64,000 nt of DNA, taken from positions 33,029 to 97,028 of the forward strand of contig JAIXKS010000058.1 in the NCBI GenBank assembly GCA_026928325.1. Direction: 5' to 3'. The stretch is from Chitinophagales bacterium (lineage in GTDB: Bacteria; Bacteroidota; Bacteroidia; Chitinophagales; Saprospiraceae). The notes under the pieces were generated by a model. The model searched no databases, was not told the DNA's origin, and was given only the letters and a program-made list of their open reading frames with translations. Shown piece after piece: positions 7,901-16,436 of the stretch. The stretch's first letter is position 1, and every line of letters begins with the position of its first letter. A program made the position numbers and the translations under genes.

Positions 7901-8873
7901 GGTAAAAGACCACTTGGATTTATTGGCTAAGCTGATGCACTCCTTTGATAATACAAAGTATTTCAACGGTACCACTATTGAGCAACTCAACACACTGAAT
8001 TTTGCAGCAGAATATGTACAACAGACTAAGGATCTTGAAACCCGTTTTATGGGTTTAGTAAAGCGACTAAAAGCCGCTTATGATATCTGTACAGGAAGCG
8101 AAAAATTGACGCAGGAAGAGAGAGATTACACCCATTTTTATATGGCAGTTCGTTCCATCATTTTCAAACTGACCAAAGGCAATGCACCCGATACAGCTCA
8201 GATGAATGCGAAAGTTCGGGAAATGATCAAAGATGCCTTGCAAAGTGACGGTGTAGAAGAAATCTTCAAACTTGGTGAAAAAGGTGAAAGCGAACAAGAC
8301 ATTTTTGATGAAGATTATTTAGCTAAAATTGAAAAAATTAAATTACCTAACACAAAAATTAAACTACTACAACAACTATTAGCAAAAGTAATCGGTGAAA
8401 TCAAAAAAGTTAACAAAGTAAAAGGCATTGACTTCACTAAGAAAATGCAAGATATTGTAGAACGCTATAACAACCGTGATGTCAACGATATTCTGAGAAG
8501 CGAGGTGTATGAAGATATGGCAGCAGCTTTGACCAACTTGATTTGGGATGTTCATAAAGAATTTAAAGCTGGTGACGAATTAGGAATTAACTTCGAAGAA
8601 AAGGCATTTTACGACATATTGAAAGATCTGTGTAAAAAATACGATTTTAGCTATCCTGACGACAAACTCATAGATTTATCCAAAGCAGTAAAGGTCATCG
8701 TGGATAGTCAAGCAAAATTTCCGGATTGGAACAAACGAGATGATATCAAATCAGCATTAAAAGTGGAGTTGATTTTGATTTTAGATGAGTTTGGTTATCC
8801 TCCAGTAGAACGAGATGAAGTGTATGTTGAGATTTTTGAACAAGCCGAAAACTTTAAAAAAAATAGATTATGA
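4941..8873 (+). CDS. hsdR: Type I restriction endonuclease subunit HsdR with an embedded RAYT transposase domain
   Basis: A 1310-residue HsdR, the ATP-dependent translocase/nuclease of type I R-M. Visible in order: PD-(D/E)xK nuclease (D162, E176-F-K178), SF2 Walker A GATGCGKS (345-352), DEAH box (449-452), motif III YVGFTGTPI, motif IV KAMFVSSSREIAYELYKNI (ending about 624), then MVMTRSKDDPKELW (866 on), the conserved block FDVPFLDSIYIDKPIQQHNL, and a helical C-terminal domain. Two in-frame inserts interrupt it: a palindrome-encoded stretch near 237-270 and a whole RAYT domain at about 627-863. Without them the length would be close to 1040, normal for HsdR. No stop or frameshift occurs, so a single chain is predicted; whether it is active is unknown. 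Confidence 0.93.
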   Translation: MKFTEAQLEKAFAELLAQENYPHSWGETLVRATDDVLIEDDLKRFLIKQYQAENLTETEAKSIILQLKSLPASDLYESNKKFIKLLSDGFILKREDRNQKDIYINLIDFSGLERHRIDKENLPFISAEAEVKYDTSTTHRDNNIYRFVTQLEITGNEKRIPDGMIYINGLPLVVFEFKSAIREEATIHDAFVQLTVRYKRDIPQLFVYNAFCVISDGVNNKAGSFFAPYDFFYAWRRLGERKSLGERKLQLHSLSDKLELAETQLVETQREAQGINSMFTLIHGMLNQQILRDIIRNFIYIPDNSKKEEKIVCRYPQYYAARALYENIQKAQKPEGDGKGGTYFGATGCGKSFTMLYLTRLLMKSEYFESPTIVLITDRTDLDDQLSSQFINAKGFIGDNTVESVESRADLRTKLQGRQSGGVFLTTIHKFTEDTQLLTERNNVICISDEAHRSQTNLDLKVKITETGVKKTFGFAKYLHDSLPNATYVGFTGTPIDATLDVFGKVVDAYTMTESVRDEITVRIVYEGRAAKVALNNSELEKIERYYEEVAELGSNEYQIDKSKQETANMYAILGDPDRLKAIAEDFVQHYENRISEGATVKGKAMFVSSSREIAYELYKNIISYLATRTSSFEQKENSHHIDTTNYAQYFTKSFGYPEEWHRRDLPHRNKENLIQSITFRLADSLPQSVLKDIEAEIKKFSSEKRDIEKRKKYEYWLDKGLGCCALAKREVAQVVQDALFHHNGDKYDLLAWSIMPNHVHVLIKTKSDLPRIIQSWKSFTGKWALKNNKKLNLGIDDDAKEFWMPEYWDRFIRDEDHFNNAIRYILNNPVKAKLPESHIAYLYRGMIQELQGGTQQKLQPTQVRMVMTRSKDDPKELWDMLGTSEDRKELDRQFKNEKSNFKIAIVVDMWLTGFDVPFLDSIYIDKPIQQHNLIQTISRVNRKFEGKNKGLVVDYIGIKKQMNLALAKYNKGDEDNFEDIEQSLVVVKDHLDLLAKLMHSFDNTKYFNGTTIEQLNTLNFAAEYVQQTKDLETRFMGLVKRLKAAYDICTGSEKLTQEERDYTHFYMAVRSIIFKLTKGNAPDTAQMNAKVREMIKDALQSDGVEEIFKLGEKGESEQDIFDEDYLAKIEKIKLPNTKIKLLQQLLAKVIGEIKKVNKVKGIDFTKKMQDIVERYNNRDVNDILRSEVYEDMAAALTNLIWDVHKEFKAGDELGINFEEKAFYDILKDLCKKYDFSYPDDKLIDLSKAVKVIVDSQAKFPDWNKRDDIKSALKVELILILDEFGYPPVERDEVYVEIFEQAENFKKNRL
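5652..5746. repeat. REP-like palindromic repeat cluster inserted in frame in hsdR
   Basis: Two 15-bp direct copies of CTGGGTGAGAGGAAG (5652-5666, 5670-5684), then the stem AAGCTCCAGCTT (5682-5693) and AAGCTGGAGCTT (5709-5720), then two near-copies of GCTTGCCGAAACCCA (5717-5731, 5732-5746). Left CTGGGT is complementary to right ACCCAG. The core stem is the same as that in hsdM. It encodes about 34 extra residues between YAWRR and GINSMFTLIHGML, where HsdR proteins normally have a short linker. Confidence 0.85.
6819..7529 (+). mobile_element. RAYT (Y1/IS200-like) transposase domain embedded in frame in hsdR
   Basis: HsdR residues 627-863 (711 nt, a multiple of three) match a full REP-associated tyrosine transposase. 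EEWHRRDLPH begins at about 659, followed by TFRLADSLPQSVL, the metal-binding HxH motif in MPNHVHVLI (His759, His761), SWKSFTGKWA, YWDRFIRDEDHF, and the likely catalytic tyrosine Tyr825 in RYILNNPVKA. RAYTs are HUH-type single-strand transposases that act on REP hairpins. A hairpin CTCGAA/TTCGAG (6823-6842) at the left edge carries the CTCCAGCTT core also found in the hsdM and hsdR repeats. The domain sits in a loop of the helicase after motif IV, in the same orientation and frame as hsdR. Confidence 0.9.
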
Positions 8874-9124
8874 TTCAACCATCAAAAATGAAACTAAAAA
8901 CGGTTAACCAATCTCTAGATAAAAGATATGGATGGGTAAAACAAGGACTTTATAGAGGAATATTTATGTCTATTGGGATGAACTTATTATTTCCACTGAT
9001 TCTAGGAGAAACATTTACATTACGAAAAGCACTCATTACAACTCCTATTTGGATTATGGTAGGCTTTGTACTTGGCTACATAAATAAATTAAAGGCTGAT
9101 GAAAATAAACATAAAAAAGAATAA
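8870..9124 (+). CDS. Small two-pass membrane protein, last gene of the hsd operon
   Basis: An 84-residue protein of unknown function. Its ATG overlaps the hsdR stop in an ATGA junction, which favours coupled translation and argues that it is real. After a basic N-terminus it has two predicted membrane segments (about GIFMSIGMNLLFPLILG and ALITTPIWIMVGFVLGYI) and a Lys-rich C-terminus. A second ATG at 8888 is a possible alternative start. I do not recognise a family, and any link with restriction is only positional. Confidence 0.65.
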   Translation: MIQPSKMKLKTVNQSLDKRYGWVKQGLYRGIFMSIGMNLLFPLILGETFTLRKALITTPIWIMVGFVLGYINKLKADENKHKKE

Positions 9125-9174
9125 ATCAATTAAAGTACACAACAAACCTTTAATAAAATCCAATCAACCTTATC

Positions 9175-9510
9175 TTACAATTTATCATTATTTCTATGTC
9201 GCATAAAATCTCTATTTGTTTTTTTCTCCATATTCTTAACAATCGCTGCTTCTAGGTCTATACCAGTTTGATTGGCAAGACAAGCCACTACCCAGATTAC
9301 GTCCGCTAATTCATCCGCCAACTTTTCTTTTTGCGCTTCCGGGCTCATAGGTGTTTTAAATGACTGTTCTCCATACATTCTAGCGATGAGCCGCGAAACT
9401 TCACCGACTTCTTCTGTGAGAATAGCCATATTTGTCAATTCAGAAAAATAGCGAATACCGATGGTTTTAATCCACAAATCGATATCTTCTTGTAAAGTTG
9501 CTATATTCAT
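9175..9510 (-). CDS. MazG-like nucleotide pyrophosphohydrolase
   Basis: A 111-residue single-domain all-alpha NTP pyrophosphatase. The MazG metal-binding pattern is clear: EEVGEVSRL (about 33-41) and KLADELADVIWVV (about 83-95), giving the ExxE...ExxD acidic set. Such proteins hydrolyse (d)NTPs to monophosphates and pyrophosphate, commonly for housecleaning. The start shares one base with the stop of dtd (TAATG), so both are read from one transcript with dtd first. Both remove aberrant metabolites, in keeping with housecleaning. Confidence 0.88.
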   Translation of the reverse strand: MNIATLQEDIDLWIKTIGIRYFSELTNMAILTEEVGEVSRLIARMYGEQSFKTPMSPEAQKEKLADELADVIWVVACLANQTGIDLEAAIVKNMEKKTNRDFMRHRNNDKL

Positions 9511-9962
9511 TATTCTTTATTTTTAGTATCTATCATAATCGTAACCGGACCGTCATTGATTAGCACCACCTGCATATCTGCGCCAAAAACACCAGTACGA
9601 ACAGTTCTTCCTGAAGTCTTAGCCAGCGCATCTATAAAATAATTATATAGAGGAATCGCGGTCGGTGGTTTGGCAGCTCGGATATATGAAGGACGATTTC
9701 CTTTTTTCGTACTGGCATGCAAGGTAAACTGGCTTATCACGAGATAATCTCCTTGTATATCCTGTATAGGTAAATTCATTTTATCCTCATCATCATTAAA
9801 AATTCTAAGGCCTGAAATCTTACTGGCCAACCAATCTGCATCTTCTTGTCCATCTGCATCTTCAATGCCCACTAAAATTAATACACCATGATCGATGGCA
9901 GCATGGACTTGACCATCAATATTGACACTAGCCGATTGCACGCGCTGTAATACAACTCTCAT
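9510..9962 (-). CDS. dtd: D-aminoacyl-tRNA deacylase
   Basis: A 150-residue protein of normal DTD length, beginning MRVVLQRVQSASV. It has the two diagnostic motifs of the DTD active site, SQFTLHA (about 97-103) and the Gly-cisPro-containing NDGPVT (about 136-141). DTD hydrolyses D-amino acids (and glycine mischarged on tRNA-Ala) from tRNA, so the protein protects translation fidelity in the cytoplasm. It is the first gene of a two-gene unit with the mazG-like gene. Confidence 0.95.
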   Translation of the reverse strand: MRVVLQRVQSASVNIDGQVHAAIDHGVLILVGIEDADGQEDADWLASKISGLRIFNDDEDKMNLPIQDIQGDYLVISQFTLHASTKKGNRPSYIRAAKPPTAIPLYNYFIDALAKTSGRTVRTGVFGADMQVVLINDGPVTIMIDTKNKE

Positions 9963-10442
9963 AAATTAACTTATAAACATATTAAATAAATAAAATATAT
10001 AGTATTCTAATTATCAATTAACTTCAAAAAAAATTATCCACAGGCAATATGTGTATTTATTTGTAAAGATAAGTGTTTATAACCAAAACAAAATTATACA
10101 TATTATGATTAATTTAATATACACATTTTTAAATATTTTTAATCATAGAATCAACACTCAATTCACAAATAAATTTATGTTCAAATTATCAACCATTATA
10201 ACGTTGATATCGTTTAGATAAATGTTAATTATTTAATTTTCAATATACTAATAAATAAAAACCTGTGGATAAGTTGTATATAAAAAAGCGTTTATATATT
10301 TTAGAAAGGTTATCAACATTTCCACAGATGTAATAATAATTTATAAATTTATTTATATATAAAATTAAATATTATTACAAAAAATTGAAGTTGCCGTTTA
10401 ATGAAATTTTTTTTATTGTAAGTAAATCACTATTTTTGTATC
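9963..10442. other. AT-rich gap with DnaA-box-like sites, candidate replication origin
   Basis: This 480-bp gap between divergent dtd and ctaA has no credible gene and is strongly AT-rich. It holds two perfect DnaA-box consensus 9-mers, TTATCCACA at 10034-10042 and its complement TGTGGATAA at 10264-10272, plus close variants TTATCAACC (10196-10204) and TTATCAACA (10310-10318). Box clusters with AT-rich DNA are the hallmark of bacterial oriC. Two parS-like palindromes 3 kb away add support. No dnaA gene is in the window, so the assignment stays provisional. Confidence 0.5.
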
Positions 10443-11525
10443 ATGATTGAATCAAAAAAATATTCAAATGCTGTTTTGTATTGGCTGTTAATCGGAATTG
10501 TGATGGTATTTCTTCAAGTGGTTATTGGAGGGATTACCAGACTTACAGAATCCGGATTGTCGATTACAAAGTGGAATGTAGTTAGTGGAACCTTGCCTCC
10601 ATTATCTGAAGCTGCTTGGCAGTATGAATTTGATTTGTATAAACAAACGCCTCAATATCGAGAAATCAATGAAGGCATGTCTTTCAGTGATTTCAAATTT
10701 ATTTATTTTTGGGAGTATGTGCACCGCCTTTGGGCACGGTTTATGGGGTTTGTTTTTCTCATTCCATTTGTTTGGTTTTTCATTAAGAAAAAACTGGATA
10801 ATACCCTATTGAAGCATCTCGGTATCGTGGTGTTACTCGCTATTTTAGCAGCTACTTTTGGTTGGATTATGGTAGCTAGTGGATTGATTGAACGGCCATG
10901 GGTCAATGCTTATAAACTGTCCTTACATTTGTTGATTGCTATATCGGTATATTTAGCGTTGGTATGGACGTATTTGCGTGCTAAATATGATCGTTCGGGC
11001 ATAGATAGTACTTCGCTTAGAATTGGTACATTATTTAAAGTTTTTATTGGTATTGTTTTCTTTCAGTTATTTTTAGGTGGTGTTTTGTCAGGTATGCGTG
11101 CTGCAGTAGTTTATCCAACATGGCCGGATATGTATGGAAGTTACTTTCCAAGTGTCATTTTCGATATGAACCAATGGAATGCCGATAATTTTAATAATTA
11201 TGATAAGAATGCATTTATGCCTGCATTGATACATTTTTTACATAGAAATACAGCTTATCTCTTATTGATAGTAGGATATTGGATCAGTTATCGGATGATT
11301 AAACTCGGCGACGGCATTAAAAACGTTAGTTTTAAAACTGTTGGGTATGTGTTGATCAGTATAATTTCTATGCAAGCGTTATTGGGTATTATTACCGTCT
11401 TAAATAGTACAAATCAGATACCTGTTTTATGGGGTGTTTTACATCAAAGTGGTGCTTTATTATTGGTTACCATAGTTTTATATATTTATTTTTTAATAAA
11501 CAAAAAGGGTACATCGACTCAATAA
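10443..11525 (+). CDS. ctaA: Heme A synthase (COX15/CtaA family)
   Basis: A 360-residue polytopic membrane protein that oxidises the C8 methyl group of heme O to give heme A for cytochrome oxidase. Family hallmarks: VVIGGITRLTESGLSI in the first helix and loop, heme-ligand histidines in WEYVHRLWAR, KLSLHLLI, LIHFLHRN and LWGVLHQSG, and about eight membrane segments. The second half repeats the first (GGVLSGMRA mirrors GGITRLTES), as in type-2 and mitochondrial-like members. It is monocistronic or leads the next two genes. A TATTTTTG box (10431-10438) lies right before the start codon, too close to be a certain promoter. Confidence 0.95.
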   Translation: MIESKKYSNAVLYWLLIGIVMVFLQVVIGGITRLTESGLSITKWNVVSGTLPPLSEAAWQYEFDLYKQTPQYREINEGMSFSDFKFIYFWEYVHRLWARFMGFVFLIPFVWFFIKKKLDNTLLKHLGIVVLLAILAATFGWIMVASGLIERPWVNAYKLSLHLLIAISVYLALVWTYLRAKYDRSGIDSTSLRIGTLFKVFIGIVFFQLFLGGVLSGMRAAVVYPTWPDMYGSYFPSVIFDMNQWNADNFNNYDKNAFMPALIHFLHRNTAYLLLIVGYWISYRMIKLGDGIKNVSFKTVGYVLISIISMQALLGIITVLNSTNQIPVLWGVLHQSGALLLVTIVLYIYFLINKKGTSTQ

Positions 11526-11568
11526 TTTTTTTATAGTTTGATATTATTTATTAAAACAAAACAGTAAC

Positions 11569-12390
11569 ATGGTAAATTTTGAAATAAAACAGGAAGATAA
11601 ATTTAAGTATATCGAAACCAGTCCTGGTAAAACGCCTCTTGTTTTACTTCATGGTTTGTTAGGTGCTTTGAGTAATTTTGAAGGGATTATGGAAAATTTC
11701 TCAGACCGATACAATGTTCTTGTGCCCATTCTACCATTGTTTGAGATTTCTCCTCGCAATCTTACTGTACGAGGTTTGATGAAGTATGTAGAAGAGTTTA
11801 TTGAATATAAACAATTGAGTAAGGTGCATATCTTGGGAAATTCATTGGGCGGTCATATTGCCCAATTGTTTGTTTTAGATAATCCGGATAAGGTATTGAG
11901 TATGACTTTAACAGGTAGTAGTGGGTTGTATGAAAATGCTATGGGCAGTACATTTCCAAAACGAGGTAATTACGAATTTATCATGAAGAAAGCTGAAGAT
12001 GTTTTTTATAATCCGGAGGTAGCTACTAAAGAATTAGTAGATGAAGTTTATGCTACCGTTAATAATCTTAAGAAAGCAATTTGTGTCGTGGCTATTGCTA
12101 AATCTGCAGTTCGCCATAATTTAGAGGATAAACTACATGCTATAGAGGTACCTTCATTATTGGTTTGGGGTATTCAAGATTCAGTTACGCCGCTTTGGGT
12201 AGGAGAAAAATTTCATGAATTATTGAAGCATTCGCAACTCGTCAAAATTGATAAATGTGGTCATGCGCCTATGATGGAACTTCCTCATTTATTTAATCAA
12301 GCATTAAATAATTTTTTAAACAACATTGAGGCAGGAACTTTTTTAGCGGATGGTAAGGATACCTATGTTTTGAATTTGGATGCGAATTGA
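11569..12390 (+). CDS. Alpha/beta-fold hydrolase
   Basis: A 273-residue single-domain alpha/beta hydrolase without a signal peptide. It has the oxyanion-hole motif LLHGLLGALSNF (about 26-37), the nucleophile elbow GNSLGG (Ser about 94), an acidic residue in WGIQDSVTPLWVG, and the catalytic histidine in CGHAPMMELP (about 245). The substrate cannot be inferred; esters, lactones or C-C bonds are all possible. It lies 43 bp after ctaA and 27 bp before the DUF4256 gene in the same direction, so a loose operon is plausible. Confidence 0.85.
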   Translation: MVNFEIKQEDKFKYIETSPGKTPLVLLHGLLGALSNFEGIMENFSDRYNVLVPILPLFEISPRNLTVRGLMKYVEEFIEYKQLSKVHILGNSLGGHIAQLFVLDNPDKVLSMTLTGSSGLYENAMGSTFPKRGNYEFIMKKAEDVFYNPEVATKELVDEVYATVNNLKKAICVVAIAKSAVRHNLEDKLHAIEVPSLLVWGIQDSVTPLWVGEKFHELLKHSQLVKIDKCGHAPMMELPHLFNQALNNFLNNIEAGTFLADGKDTYVLNLDAN

Positions 12391-12417
12391 TGCCTTTTAT
12401 AGTATAGACTTTTCTGT

Positions 12418-12975
12418 ATGGCTACATATAAGGTAACTGATATTCCTAATGATTTTATCGATATACTTTATGATCGATTTAAAAATGCTGCTATTGAGCT
12501 CGATGGTTTTAATTGGGATGAAGTAAAAGATCGCTTAAAAAATAGTGTTGTTGGTTTAAGTACTTTATATAAAATGGAATTATCTGGAGGAGAACCCTGT
12601 CTCGTCGATCAGGATAATACAGATGGAAAGTTAATTTTTATAGATAGTGCTAAAGAAAGCCCTATAGGCAGAAGAAGCTACTGTTATGATCGTGCCGCTT
12701 TAAATGCACGTAAGACAAATAAACCCAATGATAGTGCAATGGATGTCGCCCATGAAATTGGTATTCAACTTTTGACTGAATCAGAGTATAGAAGGTATCA
12801 TCCTTTATTTTTATTTGATGCAAAGACATCTAGCTGGATTTGGACTCCTGATGATGTTAGAAATCTAGGTGGAGCCTTATTCTGTGATTATAGATTTGGT
12901 AAAGTTTTCACTTATCACAATGGTGCTGAATCGTACTATAGTGGCAGAGGATTTAGAGGAATAGTGAGGATATAA
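12418..12975 (+). CDS. DUF4256 family protein
   Basis: A 185-residue cytoplasmic protein of the DUF4256 family, whose function is unknown. Conserved family stretches are present: SGGEPCLVD, ESPIGRRSYCYDR, TESEYRRY, FDAKTSSWIWTP, GGALFCDYRFG and VFTYHNGAESYY. The full length is normal for the family. It follows the alpha/beta hydrolase by 27 bp in the same direction. No catalytic chemistry can be assigned. Confidence 0.85.
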   Translation: MATYKVTDIPNDFIDILYDRFKNAAIELDGFNWDEVKDRLKNSVVGLSTLYKMELSGGEPCLVDQDNTDGKLIFIDSAKESPIGRRSYCYDRAALNARKTNKPNDSAMDVAHEIGIQLLTESEYRRYHPLFLFDAKTSSWIWTPDDVRNLGGALFCDYRFGKVFTYHNGAESYYSGRGFRGIVRI

Positions 12976-13262
12976 AGTGGATATTTAAGTATTAGACGGA
13001 AGGGGAAAAAGCTCCCCATCCAGTGCTAATTTATTTATCATTACAAATGTATATTATTTTTTTGTGTTTTTGGCATTATTTAACTAGTGATTTATAACTT
13101 TAATATGGTTTTGTCGCATGCTTTACATTTCATGTGTTGATGACATTCTAATGACTTATGCTTTATTATTATTTTTTGGTTGACAGAGCATTTGATTGAT
13201 GTAGCAAATTTTAAAATTACAGCATCTTATTTCATCAATATTCTTAGTAATATTTTATAAAA

Positions 13263-13278
13263 GGTTCCACGTGGAACA
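13263..13278. promoter_or_regulatory. parS-like site 1
   Basis: GGTTCCACGTGGAACA contains a perfect 14-bp palindrome (13264-13277) and differs by one base from the parS form TGTTCCACGTGGAACA bound by ParB/Spo0J proteins. It lies in the 372-bp gap between DUF4256 and uvrA. The remainder of that gap is AT-rich; near 12998-13021 there is a 9-bp stem with one mismatch but no T-run. Confidence 0.7.
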
Positions 13279-13321
13279 ATTATTAATGTTACACTCTAAT
13301 TTTAAAAACGGATTCAATTTA

Positions 13322-13337
13322 TGTTTCACGTGAAACA
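13322..13337. promoter_or_regulatory. parS-like site 2
   Basis: TGTTTCACGTGAAACA is an exact 16-bp palindrome and matches the widely conserved bacterial parS consensus; the symmetry extends to 18 bp (13321-13338). Its centre is 59 bp from that of site 1, and it ends 10 bp before the uvrA stop. ParB binds such sites near the origin for chromosome segregation. Confidence 0.85.
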
Positions 13338-13347
13338 TTACCAGCTA

Positions 13348-16179
13348 TTAAATATATCTCGCTGTATGCGAATTTTTAACCTGCTTTAATCCTTCCGGTT
13401 TCCCTTCATATAATAGTTGACCTCCGCTTTTTCCACCTTCTGGTCCTAAGTCTATAACCCAATCTGCTGCTTGAATCACACTCGTATTATGTTCGACAAT
13501 TAAAATGCTGTGGCCATTTTCTACTAAAGCATTAAAGGCTTCCATCAATTTATTGATGTCATGAAAATGAAGCCCTGTCGTAGGTTCGTCAAATATGAAA
13601 AATATTTTTTTGGATTGATATTCTTTGACTAAGTACGATGCCAACTTAACACGTTGTGCTTCTCCACCTGATAGTGTACTCGAAGCTTGACCTAATTTGA
13701 TATATCCCAATCCGACATCAAACAAGGGTTGTATTTTGTTGATGATGGTTTTTTGTTTTTTAAAAAATTCTAAAGCTTCTTCTATACTCATTTCTAGCAC
13801 ATCGTAAATATTCTTGTCTTGATAAGTAATTTCTAGTACTTCATTTTTAAATTTTTTACCATTACAAACCTCACAAGGTATATTCACATCTGCCAAGAAT
13901 TGCATCTCTATGGTAATATTACCTTCACCTTTGCAAGTGTCACATCGACCTCCATCTACATTAAATGAAAAATGTTTGGGTTCTAATCCCTTGATTTTTG
14001 CTGATGTTTGACTTGCAAATAATTTTCTGATTTCATCATAAGCTTTGACATAAGTTACCGGATTAGACCTAGAGGTCTTCCCTAGTGGATGCTGATTAAT
14101 CATTTCCACTTCCTTGATTTGTCGATAGTCGCCAGCGATTTCACCTAAATTGGTGATGGAACTATCTTGACTGCCGTCTATGATTGATTTTAATAACGGA
14201 TATAGCGTATGTTGTACTAAGCTGGTTTTACCCGAACCAGAAACTCCCGAGACTACGGTTATGGCATGCAGTGGTATAGTGACATCGATATCTTTTAAAT
14301 TGTGTTGTCTTGCGCCTTTGATATATATTCTATCGACGAGCTTTCTTTTGTGTTGTGGAATTGTGATTTGCTTTCTTCCTGTTATGTAATCAGCTGTGAT
14401 ACCATGATTCTCACCTTGAATAAAATCTTGGTATTTTCCGGCGAAAACCAGATCTCCTCCGTGAATGCCAGCCATGGGACCGATATCTATAATGTAGTCT
14501 GCATGTCGAATGACGGTATCTTCATGCTCGATAACAATCACTGTATTGCCTTGGTTGCGTAGATTTTTGAGTACGCCTACCAATTTTTCTGTATCTCGCG
14601 GATGTAATCCTACACTCGGTTCATCTAATATATATAAGGAATTCGTGAGATTACTCCCTAACGTACGTGTAAGATTGATACGTTGGGTTTCGCCACCGCT
14701 CAGTGTGCTAGCTATTCGATCCATCGTCAGATATTCTAGGCCTATATCCACCATCGTTTGAAGCCTGTTTTTTATCTCTGTAAGGATGCGCTCTGCAATG
14801 GTAGCATCATGTTTATCTAAAACTAAGTTCGTAAAAAAGTCAAGCAATTCATTAACCGGCAATTGAGTTAAAGTACCGATATCATAGCCTCCTACTTTTA
14901 TGTATAGCGCTTCTTTACGCAATCGACTACCTTTGCAAAGATCGCAGGTTGTCTTACCGCGATACCTGGATATCATCACCCGATTTTGTATCTTATAGGA
15001 TTCTTGTTCTAACATGCCAAAGTAGGTGTGGATACCATCAAACCAGGCATTCCCATTCCATAAGATGGCCTGTTGATCTTCTGTTAAATCCTTGTAGGGT
15101 TTATGGATAGGAAGATTGCTTTTTTCGGCATATTTGATGACTTCTGCATTCCATAATTTTCCTTTTTCGCCTCTCCAGCAGGCTATGACTTCCTCATAGA
15201 TGCTGAGATTTTCATTAGGAATAACAAGATGTGGATCAATACCGATAATTTTTCCATATCCTTCACATTTAGGACAAGCACCATGAGGATTATTAAAATT
15301 AAAGAGATGTGGCACAGGTGACATAAATTCAATACCGTCTGCTTCAAATCTATTGTTGAAATACATCACATGACCATCAAAAGTATCGATATAGCAAGCG
15401 CCTTCAGATTCTGCAAATGCAAGTAAAACAGAATCCGCAACCCGTTTTTTATTTTCTTCATCTTCATTGACAACAAATCGGTCAATTATAATTTTAAAGT
15501 CATAGGGTGATTGTTGAACCGAAATCTCTTTGTCGATGCTTTCATCTTCTGCTAAGTCCTGAATATTGAGCATCTCGCCATTGCGGATAACGCGGGTATA
15601 TCCCTTTTGCATCAATAAATCGAGCTCTTGCGCTATGGTTCTGTCATGCTTGCGCTGTAATGGAATCAATAGCTGAACTTTATTCCCTATTGGCAATCCA
15701 AATATATAATCTACAACATCGCTGACCTGATGCTTTTTGACCAATTGACCGGTAATCGGCGAATATGTTTTTCCGATGCGGGCGTATAAAAGTCTGAGCA
15801 AATCATAGATTTCTGTCATCGACCCAACAGTAGAACGCGCATTAGAATTGCTCACTTTTTGTTCTATTGCTATGGCTGGACTGATGCCTTTGATAAAATC
15901 TACTTCCGGCTTTTTCATTCTATCCAAAAATTGGCGAGCATAGGACGAGAGACTCTCTACGTACCTCCGTTGACCTTCTGCATATAAAGTGTCTATAATC
16001 AGAGAGGATTTTCCTGATCCAGATAGTCCTGTGACAACAACTAATTTATTTTTTGGAATAAATAACTCAATATTCCGCAGATTATTAGAGCGTGCTCCCT
16101 TGATATGGATATATTTTCTGAGTTGTTTTTTGTCCTCCTGACCTTCAATTTTTGTGATATCAGATGTATTAGATTTCAA
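13348..16179 (-). CDS. uvrA: Excinuclease ABC subunit UvrA
   Basis: A 943-residue UvrA, the damage-recognising ATPase of nucleotide excision repair that loads UvrB on DNA. It has two ABC modules: Walker A VVVTGLSGSGKSS (about 49-61) with signature LSGGETQRINL, and Walker A VVSGVSGSGKTS with signature LSGGEAQRVKL. CxxC zinc motifs are visible at CPKCEGYG, CDLCKGSR and CDTCKGEG...CEVCNGKKF. Length and domain order are normal. It is transcribed towards the parS-like sites, convergent with DUF4256 and divergent from fhs. Confidence 0.97.
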   Translation of the reverse strand: MKSNTSDITKIEGQEDKKQLRKYIHIKGARSNNLRNIELFIPKNKLVVVTGLSGSGKSSLIIDTLYAEGQRRYVESLSSYARQFLDRMKKPEVDFIKGISPAIAIEQKVSNSNARSTVGSMTEIYDLLRLLYARIGKTYSPITGQLVKKHQVSDVVDYIFGLPIGNKVQLLIPLQRKHDRTIAQELDLLMQKGYTRVIRNGEMLNIQDLAEDESIDKEISVQQSPYDFKIIIDRFVVNEDEENKKRVADSVLLAFAESEGACYIDTFDGHVMYFNNRFEADGIEFMSPVPHLFNFNNPHGACPKCEGYGKIIGIDPHLVIPNENLSIYEEVIACWRGEKGKLWNAEVIKYAEKSNLPIHKPYKDLTEDQQAILWNGNAWFDGIHTYFGMLEQESYKIQNRVMISRYRGKTTCDLCKGSRLRKEALYIKVGGYDIGTLTQLPVNELLDFFTNLVLDKHDATIAERILTEIKNRLQTMVDIGLEYLTMDRIASTLSGGETQRINLTRTLGSNLTNSLYILDEPSVGLHPRDTEKLVGVLKNLRNQGNTVIVIEHEDTVIRHADYIIDIGPMAGIHGGDLVFAGKYQDFIQGENHGITADYITGRKQITIPQHKRKLVDRIYIKGARQHNLKDIDVTIPLHAITVVSGVSGSGKTSLVQHTLYPLLKSIIDGSQDSSITNLGEIAGDYRQIKEVEMINQHPLGKTSRSNPVTYVKAYDEIRKLFASQTSAKIKGLEPKHFSFNVDGGRCDTCKGEGNITIEMQFLADVNIPCEVCNGKKFKNEVLEITYQDKNIYDVLEMSIEEALEFFKKQKTIINKIQPLFDVGLGYIKLGQASSTLSGGEAQRVKLASYLVKEYQSKKIFFIFDEPTTGLHFHDINKLMEAFNALVENGHSILIVEHNTSVIQAADWVIDLGPEGGKSGGQLLYEGKPEGLKQVKNSHTARYI

Positions 16180-16436
16180 TTGATATTTTTTTTAATAAAT
16201 TATAATCATGGATGATTGACGGTAATTATGAAATTATAAAAAATATATACAATTTTTTTAAGTATGAATTTTTAAATAACAAGATGTACCGGATTAATAT
16301 ACAATGATAATTTATATGGAATTGTTGTAATTCTATTCAGTAAAATAAGCTAAATAAGGGATATGATAAATATTATATAGTTATATTATAATGAAATCAT
16401 TATTTTTTGGATATTTGCGAACTAAATTCTTAATAT

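Noticed and set aside
10431-10438. TATTTTTG promoter for ctaA
   Set aside because: It fits the -7 consensus but lies only 4 bp before the start codon and lacks a -33 partner; likely chance in AT-rich DNA.
12998-13021. Terminator after DUF4256
   Set aside because: A 9-bp stem with one mismatch exists but no T-run follows.
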